NCBI RefSeq assembly: GCF_036237275.1
Contig: NZ_CP108352.1
Coordinates: 1,550,001 to 1,614,000, forward strand
Source of the DNA: Streptomyces sp. NBC_01353
GTDB lineage: Bacteria; Actinomycetota; Actinomycetes; Streptomycetales; Streptomycetaceae
DNA length: 64,000 nt
Direction: 5' to 3'
Part shown: in pieces, positions 16,505 through 26,107 of the stretch
Layout: each line of letters begins with the position of its first letter
How positions within the stretch are numbered: the stretch's first letter is position 1
Position numbers and translations under genes: made by a program
The notes under the pieces: generated by a model
Database searches by the model: none
Told to the model about the DNA's origin: nothing
The model's input: the letters and a program-made list of their open reading frames with translations, nothing else

Positions 16505-17587
16505 CTAGGTCAGGCCCGCCGGTGGGTCCGTATGCGCCCGGTGCCCGGCCGATCGGCGGACGACCGGGACCACGAGCTCGCTGCCGGTGGTGCGTGCCAC
16601 CACGAAGGACGCCCCCTTGACCGCCTTGGCGTCGAGCGGGATCCGGTGGGTGCCGGGCTCGAGCACGTCGTCGAGCAGCAGTTTCTCGTGGGTGCGGTAG
16701 AGGCGGTCGAGGCGGTAGGCGACCAGTTGGACGCCGACCGCGGAGCTGACCTCGACGGTGGCCTCGGCCACCGTGGCGGCCAGCGCGGTGACGCGCCGCC
16801 GCTCCGGTGGGGTCGGGTCGAGGGCGGTGACGATCTGGGCGACGAGGACGGGAATGACCGGGGCGAGCCCGTCGACGTACGCCACGTCGGCTCCGGCGCG
16901 CCGGAAGCAGTGGCGGACCCGGGCCCGTACCTCGCCGGTGACGGCTCGGCCGAAGGCGACGGCGCCGTAGCCGCGCAGCTCGTCGTCGGTGACCCCGTCG
17001 GTGTCCTGGACGATGTCGGCGCCGATACCGATGGTGCGCAGGGCGGCGGCGAGCTTACCGAGGACGGCCGCGCGGGCGCCGATGAGCAGGACACGGCGGT
17101 GGGAGGGCGTCGCCGTCTCGTCCTCGCCGTCCCGCAGCAGTCGCTCCAGCTCGGCGCGGTACCGGTCGCCGCGGAAGCGGTACGGGCCGATCCCCCGGTA
17201 GCCGTTGAAGTCGAGGTCGGCGGTGTCGTCGGTCTGCCAGGCGAAGTCGCGCCACACGATGTCCTCGCCGTCGCGCTCGATGACGGCGGTGACCGCCCCG
17301 CATCCGAGGTCGTCGCACTCGGGGCAGCCGTAGATCAGGTGGCGACCGCCCTCCAGCGGCGCCGCGGCCTCGAGGAGGAGCCCTCGGACGCTCTCGGTCA
17401 GGATCGCGGGCGGGATGTCGGCGGCGAGGGGCGAGACGGCGTCGAGGTCGGCGAGGCGGAAGAGCAGCGGCCGCCCGTCGACGACGAAGTCCAGGAAGTC
17501 CCGGTGCGTGCGGTGGCTGCCACTCGGGGAGACGGCTCCGGTGCGTATCGCGGGGGCGAGGGCGAAGGTCGCGTACTCGGCAGACAT
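16505..17587 (-). CDS. Unknown protein with CPEC-x3-GC motif and Rossmann-like centre
   Basis: 360 aa from the ATG at 17587. Residues about 20-160 contain YGCPECDDLGCGAVTAVIER, a cluster of three cysteines resembling a metal knuckle, followed by WRDFAWQTD. Residues about 165-220 resemble a nucleotide-binding strand-loop (RVLLIGARAAVLGKLAAAL). The C-terminal third (ATVEVSSAVGVQLVAYRLDR) has no recognised motif. It lies divergent from D-amino-acid oxidase and downstream-facing to the ABC-F operon. Streptomyces homologues are sometimes labelled oxidoreductase; I see no direct evidence for a reaction. The start lacks a strong ribosome binding site. Confidence 0.8.
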   Translation of the reverse strand: MSAEYATFALAPAIRTGAVSPSGSHRTHRDFLDFVVDGRPLLFRLADLDAVSPLAADIPPAILTESVRGLLLEAAAPLEGGRHLIYGCPECDDLGCGAVTAVIERDGEDIVWRDFAWQTDDTADLDFNGYRGIGPYRFRGDRYRAELERLLRDGEDETATPSHRRVLLIGARAAVLGKLAAALRTIGIGADIVQDTDGVTDDELRGYGAVAFGRAVTGEVRARVRHCFRRAGADVAYVDGLAPVIPVLVAQIVTALDPTPPERRRVTALAATVAEATVEVSSAVGVQLVAYRLDRLYRTHEKLLLDDVLEPGTHRIPLDAKAVKGASFVVARTTGSELVVPVVRRSAGHRAHTDPPAGLT

Positions 17588-17690
17588 GTTGGGAAGTATT
17601 CCCCGGCGCCGGGCAATCCGTGCATGGTCCGTGCGGGCGTGACCTGTCGGTGTGTGGTCGGTCCGCTGGTGGCCCGGGTACGTTCCGCTC

Positions 17691-18647
17691 ATGAGCGAAC
17701 AGGTGATCGTGGTCGGCGGCGGGGTCATCGGTCTGACGACGGCCCTGACTCTGGTGGAGCGCGGGCTTCGGGTGCGGGTGTGGTCGCGGGACGCGGTGGC
17801 GGAGACGACCTCCGCGGTGGCGGGGGCGCTGTGGTGGCCGTACCGGATCGAGCCGGAGGCGGAGGCCGGCGCCTGGGCGCTCGACTCGCTGCGGGTGTAC
17901 GAGAAGCTGGCGGACGATCCGGTACGCACGGGCGTCCGGCTGGTGCCCGGCGTCCACGCGGACACGGTCCTCGGGGAGCTGGGCGACTGGGCGCGGGAGG
18001 TCTCCGGGCTGCGGCAGTTGGCGGCCGGGGAGGTGCCGGGGCCGTACGAGGTGGGACTGGCGGCGCGGCTGCCGCTGATCGACATGCCGGTCCATCTGGA
18101 GTGGCTGCGGGCCCGGTTCGAGGCGGCGGGCGGGGTGGTGGAGCGACGGGCGACGACCGGGTTCGCGGAGGCGGCCGAGCGGGCGCGTGTGGTGATCGAC
18201 TGCGCGGGGCTCGGGGCTCGGGAGCTCGTACCGGACGCCCGACTGAGGCCGGTGCGAGGGCAGTTGGTGCTGGTGGAGAATCCGGGGATCGAGGAGTGGT
18301 TCACCGCGGCCGACTCGGCGTCGAGCGAGACGGCGTACTTCTTCCCGCAGCCGGGGCGGCTCATCCTGGGTGGGACCGCGCAGGAGGGTGACGAACGGCT
18401 CACGGCGGATCCGGCGACGGCGGCGGAGATCGTGGCGCGGTGCGCGCGGGTACGGCCCGAGATCGCTGGCGCCCGGGTGCTCGGGCACCGGGTGGGGCTG
18501 CGGCCCGCCCGTTCGGGCGGGGTACGGATCGCGGTGGAGCCGCTTCCGGGCGGCGGGCGCCTCGTCCACAACTACGGGCACGGGGGCGCGGGGGTGACGG
18601 TCGCCTGGGGCTGCGCCCGCAGGGCGGCGGATCTGGCCGCCGGCTGA
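17691..18647 (+). CDS. D-amino-acid oxidase family FAD enzyme
   Basis: 318 aa from the ATG at 17691. The N-terminus has the FAD-binding dinucleotide loop VIVVGGGVIGLTTAL. The C-terminus has the DAO signature HNYGHGGAGVTVAWG, and a preceding RPARSGGVRI supplies the substrate-carboxylate Arg. It should oxidise neutral D-amino acids to 2-oxo acids with release of H2O2 and ammonia. No C-terminal targeting or signal sequence, so cytosolic. It is transcribed divergently from the CPEC protein gene across 103 nt and ends at a perfect bidirectional terminator. Confidence 0.93.
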   Translation: MSEQVIVVGGGVIGLTTALTLVERGLRVRVWSRDAVAETTSAVAGALWWPYRIEPEAEAGAWALDSLRVYEKLADDPVRTGVRLVPGVHADTVLGELGDWAREVSGLRQLAAGEVPGPYEVGLAARLPLIDMPVHLEWLRARFEAAGGVVERRATTGFAEAAERARVVIDCAGLGARELVPDARLRPVRGQLVLVENPGIEEWFTAADSASSETAYFFPQPGRLILGGTAQEGDERLTADPATAAEIVARCARVRPEIAGARVLGHRVGLRPARSGGVRIAVEPLPGGGRLVHNYGHGGAGVTVAWGCARRAADLAAG

Positions 18648-18662
18648 CGGCCGAAAAGCCGA

Positions 18663-18696
18663 GGCTCCGGCTCGATCGGGAGATCGAGCCGGAGCC
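18663..18696. terminator. Bidirectional terminator between D-amino-acid oxidase and small secreted protein genes
   Basis: A perfect 15-bp stem, 18663-18677 with 18682-18696, loop GGGA. It begins 16 nt after the plus-strand stop and ends 15 nt before the minus-strand stop. Confidence 0.92.
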
Positions 18697-18710
18697 GGGC
18701 CTGTGGGGGG

Positions 18711-19016
18711 TTAGTTCCAGGGCTTGGGGTTGTTGTTCTCCGCGTCGATGCAGCTCTGGGCCCGGCGGTCCAGGGCGTCGGCCTGGGCACGGGCCTTGCG
18801 GGCCTCCGCCGTGGCACCGAGGCGCTGGAGCTGCGCGGCCTTCGAGCGAAGGTCGGCCGCCTGCTGCCGCATCTTGGGGACGTTGCAGACGATCTTCTTG
18901 CCGGCCGCGTGCGCGGGCTCGGCGATCACCGTCTGACCGAGCAGCAGGCCCCCGGCCAGCAGCGTCGTCGTGGTGAGGGCGGTCAGGGTGCGGCGCAGCG
19001 GCGTCACGTACTTCAT
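18711..19016 (-). CDS. Small secreted two-cysteine helical protein
   Basis: 101 aa from the ATG at 19016 behind GGAGAA. A Sec-type signal peptide (RRTLTALTTTTLLAGGLLLG, cleavage after AHA near residue 35) precedes a mature domain of about 66 residues. The mature part begins with a Lys pair and Cys (KKIVCNVPKM), continues as an Ala/Arg/Gln-rich heptad-like helix and ends with QSCIDAENNNPKPWN. The two cysteines could form one disulfide closing a helical hairpin. I do not recognise a family. The gene is monocistronic. Confidence 0.85.
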   Translation of the reverse strand: MKYVTPLRRTLTALTTTTLLAGGLLLGQTVIAEPAHAAGKKIVCNVPKMRQQAADLRSKAAQLQRLGATAEARKARAQADALDRRAQSCIDAENNNPKPWN

Positions 19017-19093
19017 GTGGTTCTCCAACTTCCGGGCCGTGGGGACCCGTTCAGGTACGGTCAATACCGGTCAGTAACAATAACCGAGACCGA

Positions 19094-20833
19094 TCACGAC
19101 CCGTCACCCGGTGTCCCCGTACCCGGCCCGATGCGCAGTTCGAAGTCGCCGTCGTACTTCTCGTGGCCCGCGATCACGGCGAGTTCGATGACCTCCTCGC
19201 CCACCTCGCCCCGGACGATGAGCGGGTCGTGGCGCAGGTCCCGCATGAGCGCCACGCACATGCCGATCATGACGAGGACGAACGGCGCCGCCACCAGGAT
19301 CGTCAGGTTCTGCAGCCCCGCGAGCGCGTCACCCTGGCCGTCACCGATGAGGAGCATGATGGCGGCGACGGCACCGGTCACCACGCCCCAGAACACGACC
19401 ACGGGACGGGTCGGTTCGAACGAGCCCCTCTGCGACAGCGTGCCCATGACGATCGAGGCGGCGTCCGCGCCCGAGACGAAGAAGATGCCGACGAGGATCA
19501 TCACGAGCAGGCTCATGACTCCGGTGAGGGGGAACTCCTGGAGGAGGCCGAAGAGTTGACCCTCCGGGGTCGTCTCCTCCGCCAGCTCGCCGCGCTCGCT
19601 CAGCTTCATCGCCGTACCGCCGAAGACGGCGAACCAGACGAGGCTCACGGTGCTCGGTACGAGGATGACTCCGCCGACGAACTGACGGATCGTCCGGCCC
19701 TTGCTGATGCGGGCGATGAACATGCCGACGAAGGGTGTCCAGGAGATCCACCACGCCCAGTAGAAGACCGTCCAGCTCCCGAGCCAGTCGTGGACGTTCT
19801 CCCCTGCGGTCACCTCGGTGCGTCCGATCAGCTGTGGCAGGTCACCGATGTAGGCGGCGATCGAGGTGGGCAGCAGATCGAGCACGACGATGGTCGGGCC
19901 GGCCACGAAGACGAACAGGGCCAGCACCAGGGCGAGCACCATGTTGATGTTGGAGAGCCACTGGATGCCCTTCTCGACACCCGAGACGGCGGACAGCACG
20001 AACGCCACGGTCAGGACGGCGATGATTCCGACGAGCAGTCCGGTGCCGGCCTTCTCCATCCATCCCAACTCCTCGACGCCGCTGCCGATCTGGAGCGCAC
20101 CGAGACCCAGCGAGGCGGCCGATCCGAAGAGAGTGGCGAAGATGGCAAGGATGTCGATGACCCGGCCGGGACCGCCGTTGGCCGCCTTCTTCCCGATCAG
20201 CGGGACGAAGACCGCGCTGATGGTCTGCCGTCGACGGCGCCGGAACGTGGAGTACGCGATCGCGAGCCCCACGACGGCGTAGATCGCCCAGGGGTGCAGC
20301 GTCCAGTGGAAGAGGGTCGTCGCCATCGCGACCTGCATCCGCTCCGCCGAGTCGGCGGGGCTCGTGCCGGGCGGCGGGGTTCCGTAATGGGCGAGCGGTT
20401 CGCTCACCCCGTAGAACATCAGGCCGATGCCCATGCCGGCGCTGAACATCATCGCGATCCACGACACGGTCCGGAACTCCGGGCGCTCGCTCTCATGGCC
20501 GAGGGTGATCCGCCCGTACCGGCTGATGGCGAGCCACAGGGCGAAGACGACGAAGCCGGAGGCGGCGAGCATGAACGCCCATCCCCAGTTGCGGATCAGG
20601 CCGTCGAGGAGCTTGCTGGAGACGCTCTCCAGGCTGTCCGTGGCCGTGGCGCCCCAGACCACGAAGGCGACGGTGAGGACGGCGGTGACGCCGAACACGA
20701 TCCGGTCGGTCCGGGCCTTGGGGTGGTGTCCGGGGCGGCCCGGGAGGGCCGCCGTCACCGACAGCCCCTCCCGGCCTCCGCCCCGGCCTCCGCCCCTCCC
20801 GCGTTCGCCCGCTCTCTGATCTTCCTGCGACAC
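19094..20833 (-). CDS. BCCT family betaine/choline/carnitine transporter
   Basis: 579 aa with about twelve membrane helices. The BCCT fingerprint GMGIGLMFYGVSEPLAHY is present in the third helix, and a Trp-rich segment (WTVFYWAWWISWTPFVGMF) forms the substrate aromatic box. Next comes ARISKGRTIRQF, the conserved amphipathic loop. It imports glycine betaine or a related compatible solute driven by Na+ or H+. I prefer the GTG at 20833 over that at 20842 because GAAAGG is spaced 8 nt before it. The N-terminal tail is Arg/Gly-rich and the C-terminal tail acidic, as in osmosensing members. Confidence 0.95.
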   Translation of the reverse strand: MSQEDQRAGERGRGGGRGGGREGLSVTAALPGRPGHHPKARTDRIVFGVTAVLTVAFVVWGATATDSLESVSSKLLDGLIRNWGWAFMLAASGFVVFALWLAISRYGRITLGHESERPEFRTVSWIAMMFSAGMGIGLMFYGVSEPLAHYGTPPPGTSPADSAERMQVAMATTLFHWTLHPWAIYAVVGLAIAYSTFRRRRRQTISAVFVPLIGKKAANGGPGRVIDILAIFATLFGSAASLGLGALQIGSGVEELGWMEKAGTGLLVGIIAVLTVAFVLSAVSGVEKGIQWLSNINMVLALVLALFVFVAGPTIVVLDLLPTSIAAYIGDLPQLIGRTEVTAGENVHDWLGSWTVFYWAWWISWTPFVGMFIARISKGRTIRQFVGGVILVPSTVSLVWFAVFGGTAMKLSERGELAEETTPEGQLFGLLQEFPLTGVMSLLVMILVGIFFVSGADAASIVMGTLSQRGSFEPTRPVVVFWGVVTGAVAAIMLLIGDGQGDALAGLQNLTILVAAPFVLVMIGMCVALMRDLRHDPLIVRGEVGEEVIELAVIAGHEKYDGDFELRIGPGTGTPGDGS

Positions 20834-20928
20834 AGGTGGCACCTTTCACAGCATTACGGGTCAGACTGAACTCGCTCCGTAAGGCAGTACCACAGGTGAC
20901 GCGCCACTTCCGGGATCAACTCAGCCCA

Positions 20929-22239
20929 TCAACAGACCTCCACCGGCTGTCCGGTGGTGAGCCGGTACGTCGCGCGGCCGTCGAGCAGCAGCGGGACGAG
21001 CGCGCGCTGCGACTGCCGCAGGGGTACGAGGACCCCGTCGCCTTCGCGCCGGACGGTGATCCCGTGCAGGGCGAGCTCGTCGCCGAACTCGGCGTACTGC
21101 GCGCGGTCCAGGCGGTAGCCGCAGGGCGGGTCCTGGATCGTCTCGGCGGGCTCGGCCGGGTCGTTGTCGGCGCCCCCGAGCAGCACCGGACCCCGGTCGG
21201 CGAACCCGCTGAGCCGGGCCGCGGCCGTGGCCGCGCCGAGCCGCCCGCGCCGCTCGTCGACATAGGCGAAGGCACCCTTCAACGCCGCGAGTTGGGTGTT
21301 CACACGGCGTCGCTGGTTGCGTGCGGTGTCGTCCCTCTCGGCGTCGGTCAGGGCCTCGACACGGGTCTCCACGAGCAGGCCCACGGAGTGCTTGACGCCG
21401 GCCGTGTTGCGCAGGATCCGCTCCTGGCCGTCGCCCGCGACCTGCTTGATGGGCTTTCCTGTGAGGGGGTCGGTCCAGATCCCGTAGATGCCGCTGCCGA
21501 AGCCGGCGGCCCCGGCCGACGGGCGGACATAGGACTCCGACAGGGTGTGGGCCTCGTCGTGCACGCGCGCGTCGGCGTTCGGATTGCGCGGCCAGAGCGC
21601 GAGCAGGTCCTTGTCGTAGTAGGGCGACGTCCCGCCGTACTCGTGCAGGTCGTAGATCACCTCCGGGCGTCGGTCGCGGATGAGCGCGGCCATCGCCCGG
21701 CCCTCGGCGGTCTGCAGGGCGATGTGGTCGCGGTTGACGTCGACCCCGTCGGCGTTGCCCCGGGTGTCGGCCTCGCGCCCGTCCGGATTGGCGGAGGGAA
21801 CGACGAGAACGGTGGTACGGGAGAGGAAGCGGCGGGTCTCCGGGTCCCGGGCGTACGCCAGGTCCCGCACGGTGGTGAGACAGGCCTCCCGGCCCGACGG
21901 CTCGTCACCATGCTGGCTGCAGACCAGCAGTACGGTCGTGCCGGCATGGGGCGCGCCCACCGTGGCGAGCCGGAGCGGACGGCCCTGTCTCGTCGTGCCG
22001 ATGGTGCGCACGGAGACCCGGTCGCTGCCCCGGTCGACGGCGGCGAGGAACGCCGTCTCCTCCTGCTCGCCGGTCCACCGGGCGCCCCCGCTCCCCTCGA
22101 AGCCCGTCCTCGGGGCCGGTGTGGCGGCCGCGGTGCCGGCGGCCTCCGCGGGGACGGCGACGAGCGGGAGGCCGAGGGCGGCGACACCCGCCACGAGGAC
22201 GAGCGTGCGCCGGGAGCGGCGGTGCGGGGTGTGCGTCAT
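20929..22239 (-). CDS. Secreted M14 family zinc carboxypeptidase
   Basis: 436 aa. A signal peptide ([20 protein letters not shown], cleavage near AEA-AG) is followed by the M14 catalytic domain. The zinc HxxE motif is in [12 protein letters not shown], a substrate-binding [12 protein letters not shown] and DVNRDH follow, the third ligand lies in YDLHEYGG and the catalytic Glu in [10 protein letters not shown]. It removes C-terminal residues from peptides outside the cell. The ATG overlaps the stop of the X-Pro peptidase-like gene as ATGA, so the two are co-translated. The C-terminal 130 residues form a separate region of unclear function. Confidence 0.92.
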   Translation of the reverse strand: MTHTPHRRSRRTLVLVAGVAALGLPLVAVPAEAAGTAAATPAPRTGFEGSGGARWTGEQEETAFLAAVDRGSDRVSVRTIGTTRQGRPLRLATVGAPHAGTTVLLVCSQHGDEPSGREACLTTVRDLAYARDPETRRFLSRTTVLVVPSANPDGREADTRGNADGVDVNRDHIALQTAEGRAMAALIRDRRPEVIYDLHEYGGTSPYYDKDLLALWPRNPNADARVHDEAHTLSESYVRPSAGAAGFGSGIYGIWTDPLTGKPIKQVAGDGQERILRNTAGVKHSVGLLVETRVEALTDAERDDTARNQRRRVNTQLAALKGAFAYVDERRGRLGAATAAARLSGFADRGPVLLGGADNDPAEPAETIQDPPCGYRLDRAQYAEFGDELALHGITVRREGDGVLVPLRQSQRALVPLLLDGRATYRLTTGQPVEVC

Positions 22240-24257
22240 CGGACCTCTCCGGGAACGGGGTGGTTCGAGCGCGGGTGTCCGACACCGTTCAGCGCCCGCC
22301 CGCTGGGCGCCAGGCGTGCGCCGTCCGTGCCGGCCGTCGCCCGGGTGAAGGCGTCCGCGCCGCCGACCAGGGGCAGTTTGGCAGATGTGCGGGCGAGATC
22401 GAGGGTGATCGTGGGCGTGGTGGACTGGGCGTACCCCCTGCTCGAAGAGCTTGGGGGAGGGTCGAGCAAGCCTCGGTCGGTGCCGCCGACGATCAGGGCG
22501 AGCCGGTGCCCGGCCGGGACGACATGGTCGGTGGCCGCCAGCTTCAGCGTCATCGTGTACGCCTTGCCGGGGGCCAGCGGCCTGCCCTTGCCGGGGTCCG
22601 CCCAGGTGCCCAGGTCCGCCCAGCCACGGCTGACGACGGTGAAGTCCACGTCCGCCGTACGAGCTTCGGTGTCCTTGAAGCAGGCGCTGTCGCCGCTCGT
22701 GCTCGCGCCCCAGCAGGACCGCTGGGTCAGCGTGGTGATGCCCTCGCCCGCCGCCGCGTAGTCCCGGATGGTGTCCGGGCCGAGATCGACGAGGACGGCC
22801 GTCAGATGGGCGGTCGTGGTGGACGGTGTGGCGGTGACGGTCACTGTGGAGGAGCCGGAGAGCCGCAGGTCGCGTGCGAGCGGCCGGGTGACGAAGCCGG
22901 ACTTGGCGGCGGTCGACTCGTCGATCCGCGCGGCCCAGTCGATCTCACCCAGGCCCGGATCGTCGGTGAAGGTCTCCGTGGCACCGGGCGCGGCGGGGGT
23001 ACGGCCGAGGGTTCCGACGCCGGGCGCTGTGCCCGTGCCGGGGCGCAGGGTGGTGCGCTCGGTGGCGCGCGGCGGCCAGACCCGGTCGGTGGTCCAGCGG
23101 TCCGGGGCGCGTTCGATGTCGGCCATCGGCTCCCGGTCGACACCGTTCTCGTAGCCGAGGAGGTAGTGGTCGAACCAGCGGTGCAGGGTACGGACCCAGT
23201 CGGCACGGCGGAAGTCGAAGGGGTCGACGTGACCGGTCTGGGAGAGCCAGATCTTGCGCTCGACACCGCGGGCGGCGAGGGCGTCCCACCACTGGCCGAA
23301 CTGGTTGGCGCGGACGTTGAGGTCCTGCTGCCCGTGCACGACGAAGACGCTGGCCTTCACCTTGCCGGCGTCCGGGACGTGGTTCCGCTCGCTCCAGGCG
23401 CGGGTCCAGTCGCCGCTGTACGGGGTGGCGGTGGTGATGCGGTCCTGGACCGCGCCACAACGATCGTTCGCCTCGGGGCTGTTGACGTACTCGGAGAGCC
23501 AGCTCGGGTTGGCGTTGTAGAGCGGCGCGCCCTGGGAGTGGAAGTAGTCGTACCAGGAGGAGATCGCGCCGATCGGCACGATGGTCTCCAGCCCTTCGAC
23601 GCCGATCGCGGCGACGCCGTTGGCGATGGTCCCGTCCCAGCTCTTGCCGATCATGCCGACCTTGCCGGTGGACCAGGTGGTGGCCCGGGCACGGTCGGAG
23701 CCGGTACGGGTGGTGTATCCGCGGGCCCGGCCGTTCAGCCAGTCGACGACGGCCTTGGCGGACTGGACGTCGGAGCGTCCGCCGACGTCGTCGCAGCCGT
23801 CGGAGCGGTTGGTGCCGGCGAGATCGACGGCGACGAAGGCATACCCGCGGGGAACGAAGTAGTTGTCGTAGAAGAGCGGGAACTGGACGGGGTTCCCGGC
23901 CGCGTCGTACGTCTTCTTCTGGCCTTCGTTGCCGCGTCCGCAGCAGGCGTAGTACGGGCTGGCGTCCATGATGACCGGGATCCTCCGGCCCGCGGCGGCG
24001 GGCTCGCGGGGCCGGACGATGTCCACGGCGACCCGGTCGCTGCGGCCGTCACCGTCGCCGTCGAGTCCGGTGTCCACCCAGACGGACTCGCGGATCGCGT
24101 CGGCGTAGGAATGGACGGGCTTCGACTCCCGTACGGGGGCCTGCGCCTGAGCCCCGGTCGGGGACACCAGCGCGGTCATCAGGGCGGCCGCGGCGGCCGC
24201 CACCAGGGTTCTGCACGACAGACGGGCTCTGCGGGTTCTCCGCACAGGTATCGGCAT
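22236..24257 (-). CDS. Secreted CocE/NonD (S15) X-Pro dipeptidyl-peptidase-like hydrolase
   Basis: 673 aa from the ATG at 24257. The N-terminus ([20 protein letters not shown]) is a signal peptide with nearby arginines. The alpha/beta-hydrolase core has the nucleophile elbow [12 protein letters not shown], the acid in [10 protein letters not shown] and the His in [11 protein letters not shown]. The last 200 residues form the jelly-roll domain typical of S15/CocE proteins ([16 protein letters not shown]). Likely substrates are X-Pro peptides or esters. An in-frame upstream ATG (24311) would add a segment without a signal and is less likely. Cotranscribed with the M14 gene. Confidence 0.92.
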   Translation of the reverse strand: MPIPVRRTRRARLSCRTLVAAAAAALMTALVSPTGAQAQAPVRESKPVHSYADAIRESVWVDTGLDGDGDGRSDRVAVDIVRPREPAAAGRRIPVIMDASPYYACCGRGNEGQKKTYDAAGNPVQFPLFYDNYFVPRGYAFVAVDLAGTNRSDGCDDVGGRSDVQSAKAVVDWLNGRARGYTTRTGSDRARATTWSTGKVGMIGKSWDGTIANGVAAIGVEGLETIVPIGAISSWYDYFHSQGAPLYNANPSWLSEYVNSPEANDRCGAVQDRITTATPYSGDWTRAWSERNHVPDAGKVKASVFVVHGQQDLNVRANQFGQWWDALAARGVERKIWLSQTGHVDPFDFRRADWVRTLHRWFDHYLLGYENGVDREPMADIERAPDRWTTDRVWPPRATERTTLRPGTGTAPGVGTLGRTPAAPGATETFTDDPGLGEIDWAARIDESTAAKSGFVTRPLARDLRLSGSSTVTVTATPSTTTAHLTAVLVDLGPDTIRDYAAAGEGITTLTQRSCWGASTSGDSACFKDTEARTADVDFTVVSRGWADLGTWADPGKGRPLAPGKAYTMTLKLAATDHVVPAGHRLALIVGGTDRGLLDPPPSSSSRGYAQSTTPTITLDLARTSAKLPLVGGADAFTRATAGTDGARLAPSGRALNGVGHPRSNHPVPGEVR

Positions 24258-24460
24258 GGGGCGGAACGTACCCCGGTCAACTCCCGAGCAAAAGAGTGCA
24301 GTCGAGAGCATGAACGCGCCCACTGGGGCTGGAACGTTCATTTCGGCCGAATGGCGATCGTGTGGCGGATGGGGCCATGGACATGACGGGGCGTCGTGGC
24401 CCTGAATAGTGTCGATAAGGACCGAAGACCATTCGTGCTTCTTACTGACTTGGAGCTCTC

Positions 24461-26002
24461 GTGCACCGCAGACTTGTCGTTCCGAGCGCGCTCGCGGCCT
24501 CTCTCCTGCTGGCGATCCCGGCATCGGCCGCCGACTACGTTCCGGGCGCATCGGGCATCGGCGATCCCTACTACCCGGCCAGTGGCAACGGCGGTTACGA
24601 CGTCTCCCACTACGACCTGCGGCTGACGTACCAGCCGGCGACCGACCTCCTGGAGGGCACGGCGACGATCCTCGCCACCACGAAGCAGAACCTCTCCCGC
24701 TTCAACCTGGACCTCGGACTGAAGGTCAGCGAGGTGCGGGTGAACGGCAGGAAGGCGACGTTCGCCACGACCGGCGAGCAGGAGCTGGAGATCACCCCGG
24801 CGACCCCGCTGGAGAAGAACCGTACGATCTCGGTCGTCGTGCGGTACGCGGGCAAGCCCTCCGAGGTGAAGATCGGCGGCTGGACCGCCTGGCACCGCAC
24901 TCCCGACGGCGGTGTCGCCGCCCAGGAGCCGGACTCCGCCGCCTGGTGGTTCCCGTCCAACGACCACCCCCTGGACAAGGCGACCTTCGACGTCTCGGTG
25001 TCGGTGCCGGACGGCACGCAGGCGATCAGCAACGGCGTCCTGCAGTCGCAGTCCTCCCGGCTCGGCTGGACCCGCTACAACTGGCGCTCAAACAAGCCGC
25101 AGGCCACCTACCTGGCCACGCTCGCCGTCGGCAAGTTCGACATCACCACGGACAAGACGGCGAACGGGCTCCCGGTCCTCAACGCCTACAGCCGGGACCT
25201 CGGTGACAACGCGGGCGCGGCGCGGGCCTCGATCGAGCGGACGACCGAGGTCGCGGAGTGGCTGGAGGAGGTCTTCGGGCCGTACCCCTTCAACGCGCTC
25301 GGCGGCTACGTCCCCAACGTGACCAGCGGCTACGCCCTGGAGACGCAGACCCGGCCCTTCTACAGCCCCCGGCAGTTCGCCAACGGGGCGAACGTGTCGG
25401 TGGTCGTCCACGAACTGGCGCACCAGTGGTACGGCGACAGCGTCTCGGTCGACAGGTGGAAGGACATCTGGGTCAACGAGGGCTTCGCCCGCTACAGCCA
25501 GTGGCTGTGGTCGGAGAAGGAGGGCGAGGGCACGGCCCAGGAGCTTGCGGACTACGTCTACGCGACCCGCACCGCCGAGGACCCGTTCTGGACGGTGAAG
25601 CCTGGCGACCCGGGTCCGGACAACCAGTTCCACATCGCCGTGTACGACCGGGGCGCGCTGGCGCTCCAGGCGCTGCGCAACGAGATCGGCGACGAGGACT
25701 TCTTCGCCATTCTGAAGGGCTGGCCGACGGAGTTCGCCTACGGCAACGCCAAGGTCGGGGACTTCGTGTCGTACGCGGAGCGGGTCTCGGGCAAGCCGCT
25801 GGCCTCGCTCTTCGACACCTGGCTGTACCAGCCGGTGAAGCCGGCGGCGTCGACGGCGGCAGGGGTCGGAGTCTCGGCGCGGTCGGCCGCTGCCGGGACC
25901 ACGGCTTCGGCGCCGGCCGCGAAGCCGGTGAAGCCCGCGCAGCCGAAGTCCTGGAAGAAGATCGCGGAGACGAACGCGATCCACGAGCACGACGAGCACT
26001 GA
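24461..26002 (+). CDS. Secreted M1 family zinc aminopeptidase
   Basis: 513 aa, GTG start at 24461 behind TTGGAG. A signal peptide (RRLVVPSALAASLLLAIPA, cleavage near ASA-AD) is followed by an N-terminal beta domain and the gluzincin domain. HELAHQWYG plus a Glu 18 residues later (NEGFARYSQ) gives HExxH-x18-E. SGYALETQTRP replaces the GAMEN substrate motif. The usual long C-terminal helical domain is absent; the protein ends in an Ala/Pro/Lys-rich tail and HEHDEH. Divergent from the S15-like gene across 203 nt. It completes a local set of extracellular peptide-degrading enzymes. Confidence 0.94.
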   Translation: MHRRLVVPSALAASLLLAIPASAADYVPGASGIGDPYYPASGNGGYDVSHYDLRLTYQPATDLLEGTATILATTKQNLSRFNLDLGLKVSEVRVNGRKATFATTGEQELEITPATPLEKNRTISVVVRYAGKPSEVKIGGWTAWHRTPDGGVAAQEPDSAAWWFPSNDHPLDKATFDVSVSVPDGTQAISNGVLQSQSSRLGWTRYNWRSNKPQATYLATLAVGKFDITTDKTANGLPVLNAYSRDLGDNAGAARASIERTTEVAEWLEEVFGPYPFNALGGYVPNVTSGYALETQTRPFYSPRQFANGANVSVVVHELAHQWYGDSVSVDRWKDIWVNEGFARYSQWLWSEKEGEGTAQELADYVYATRTAEDPFWTVKPGDPGPDNQFHIAVYDRGALALQALRNEIGDEDFFAILKGWPTEFAYGNAKVGDFVSYAERVSGKPLASLFDTWLYQPVKPAASTAAGVGVSARSAAAGTTASAPAAKPVKPAQPKSWKKIAETNAIHEHDEH

Positions 26003-26011
26003 GCTCGGCGG

Positions 26012-26050
26012 CGCGCCCCGCTCCGGCCCCCAGGGGCGGGGCGGGGCGCG
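26012..26050 (+). terminator. Terminator after M1 peptidase gene
   Basis: A 14-bp stem with one G-U pair, 26012-26025 with 26037-26050, loop 11 nt, beginning 9 nt after the stop codon. Confidence 0.8.
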
Positions 26051-26107
26051 TCCGTACGCCGTGGGTAGGCTCGGCCCTCACAGGCAACCGGAGGGTGGGA
26101 GCACAGC

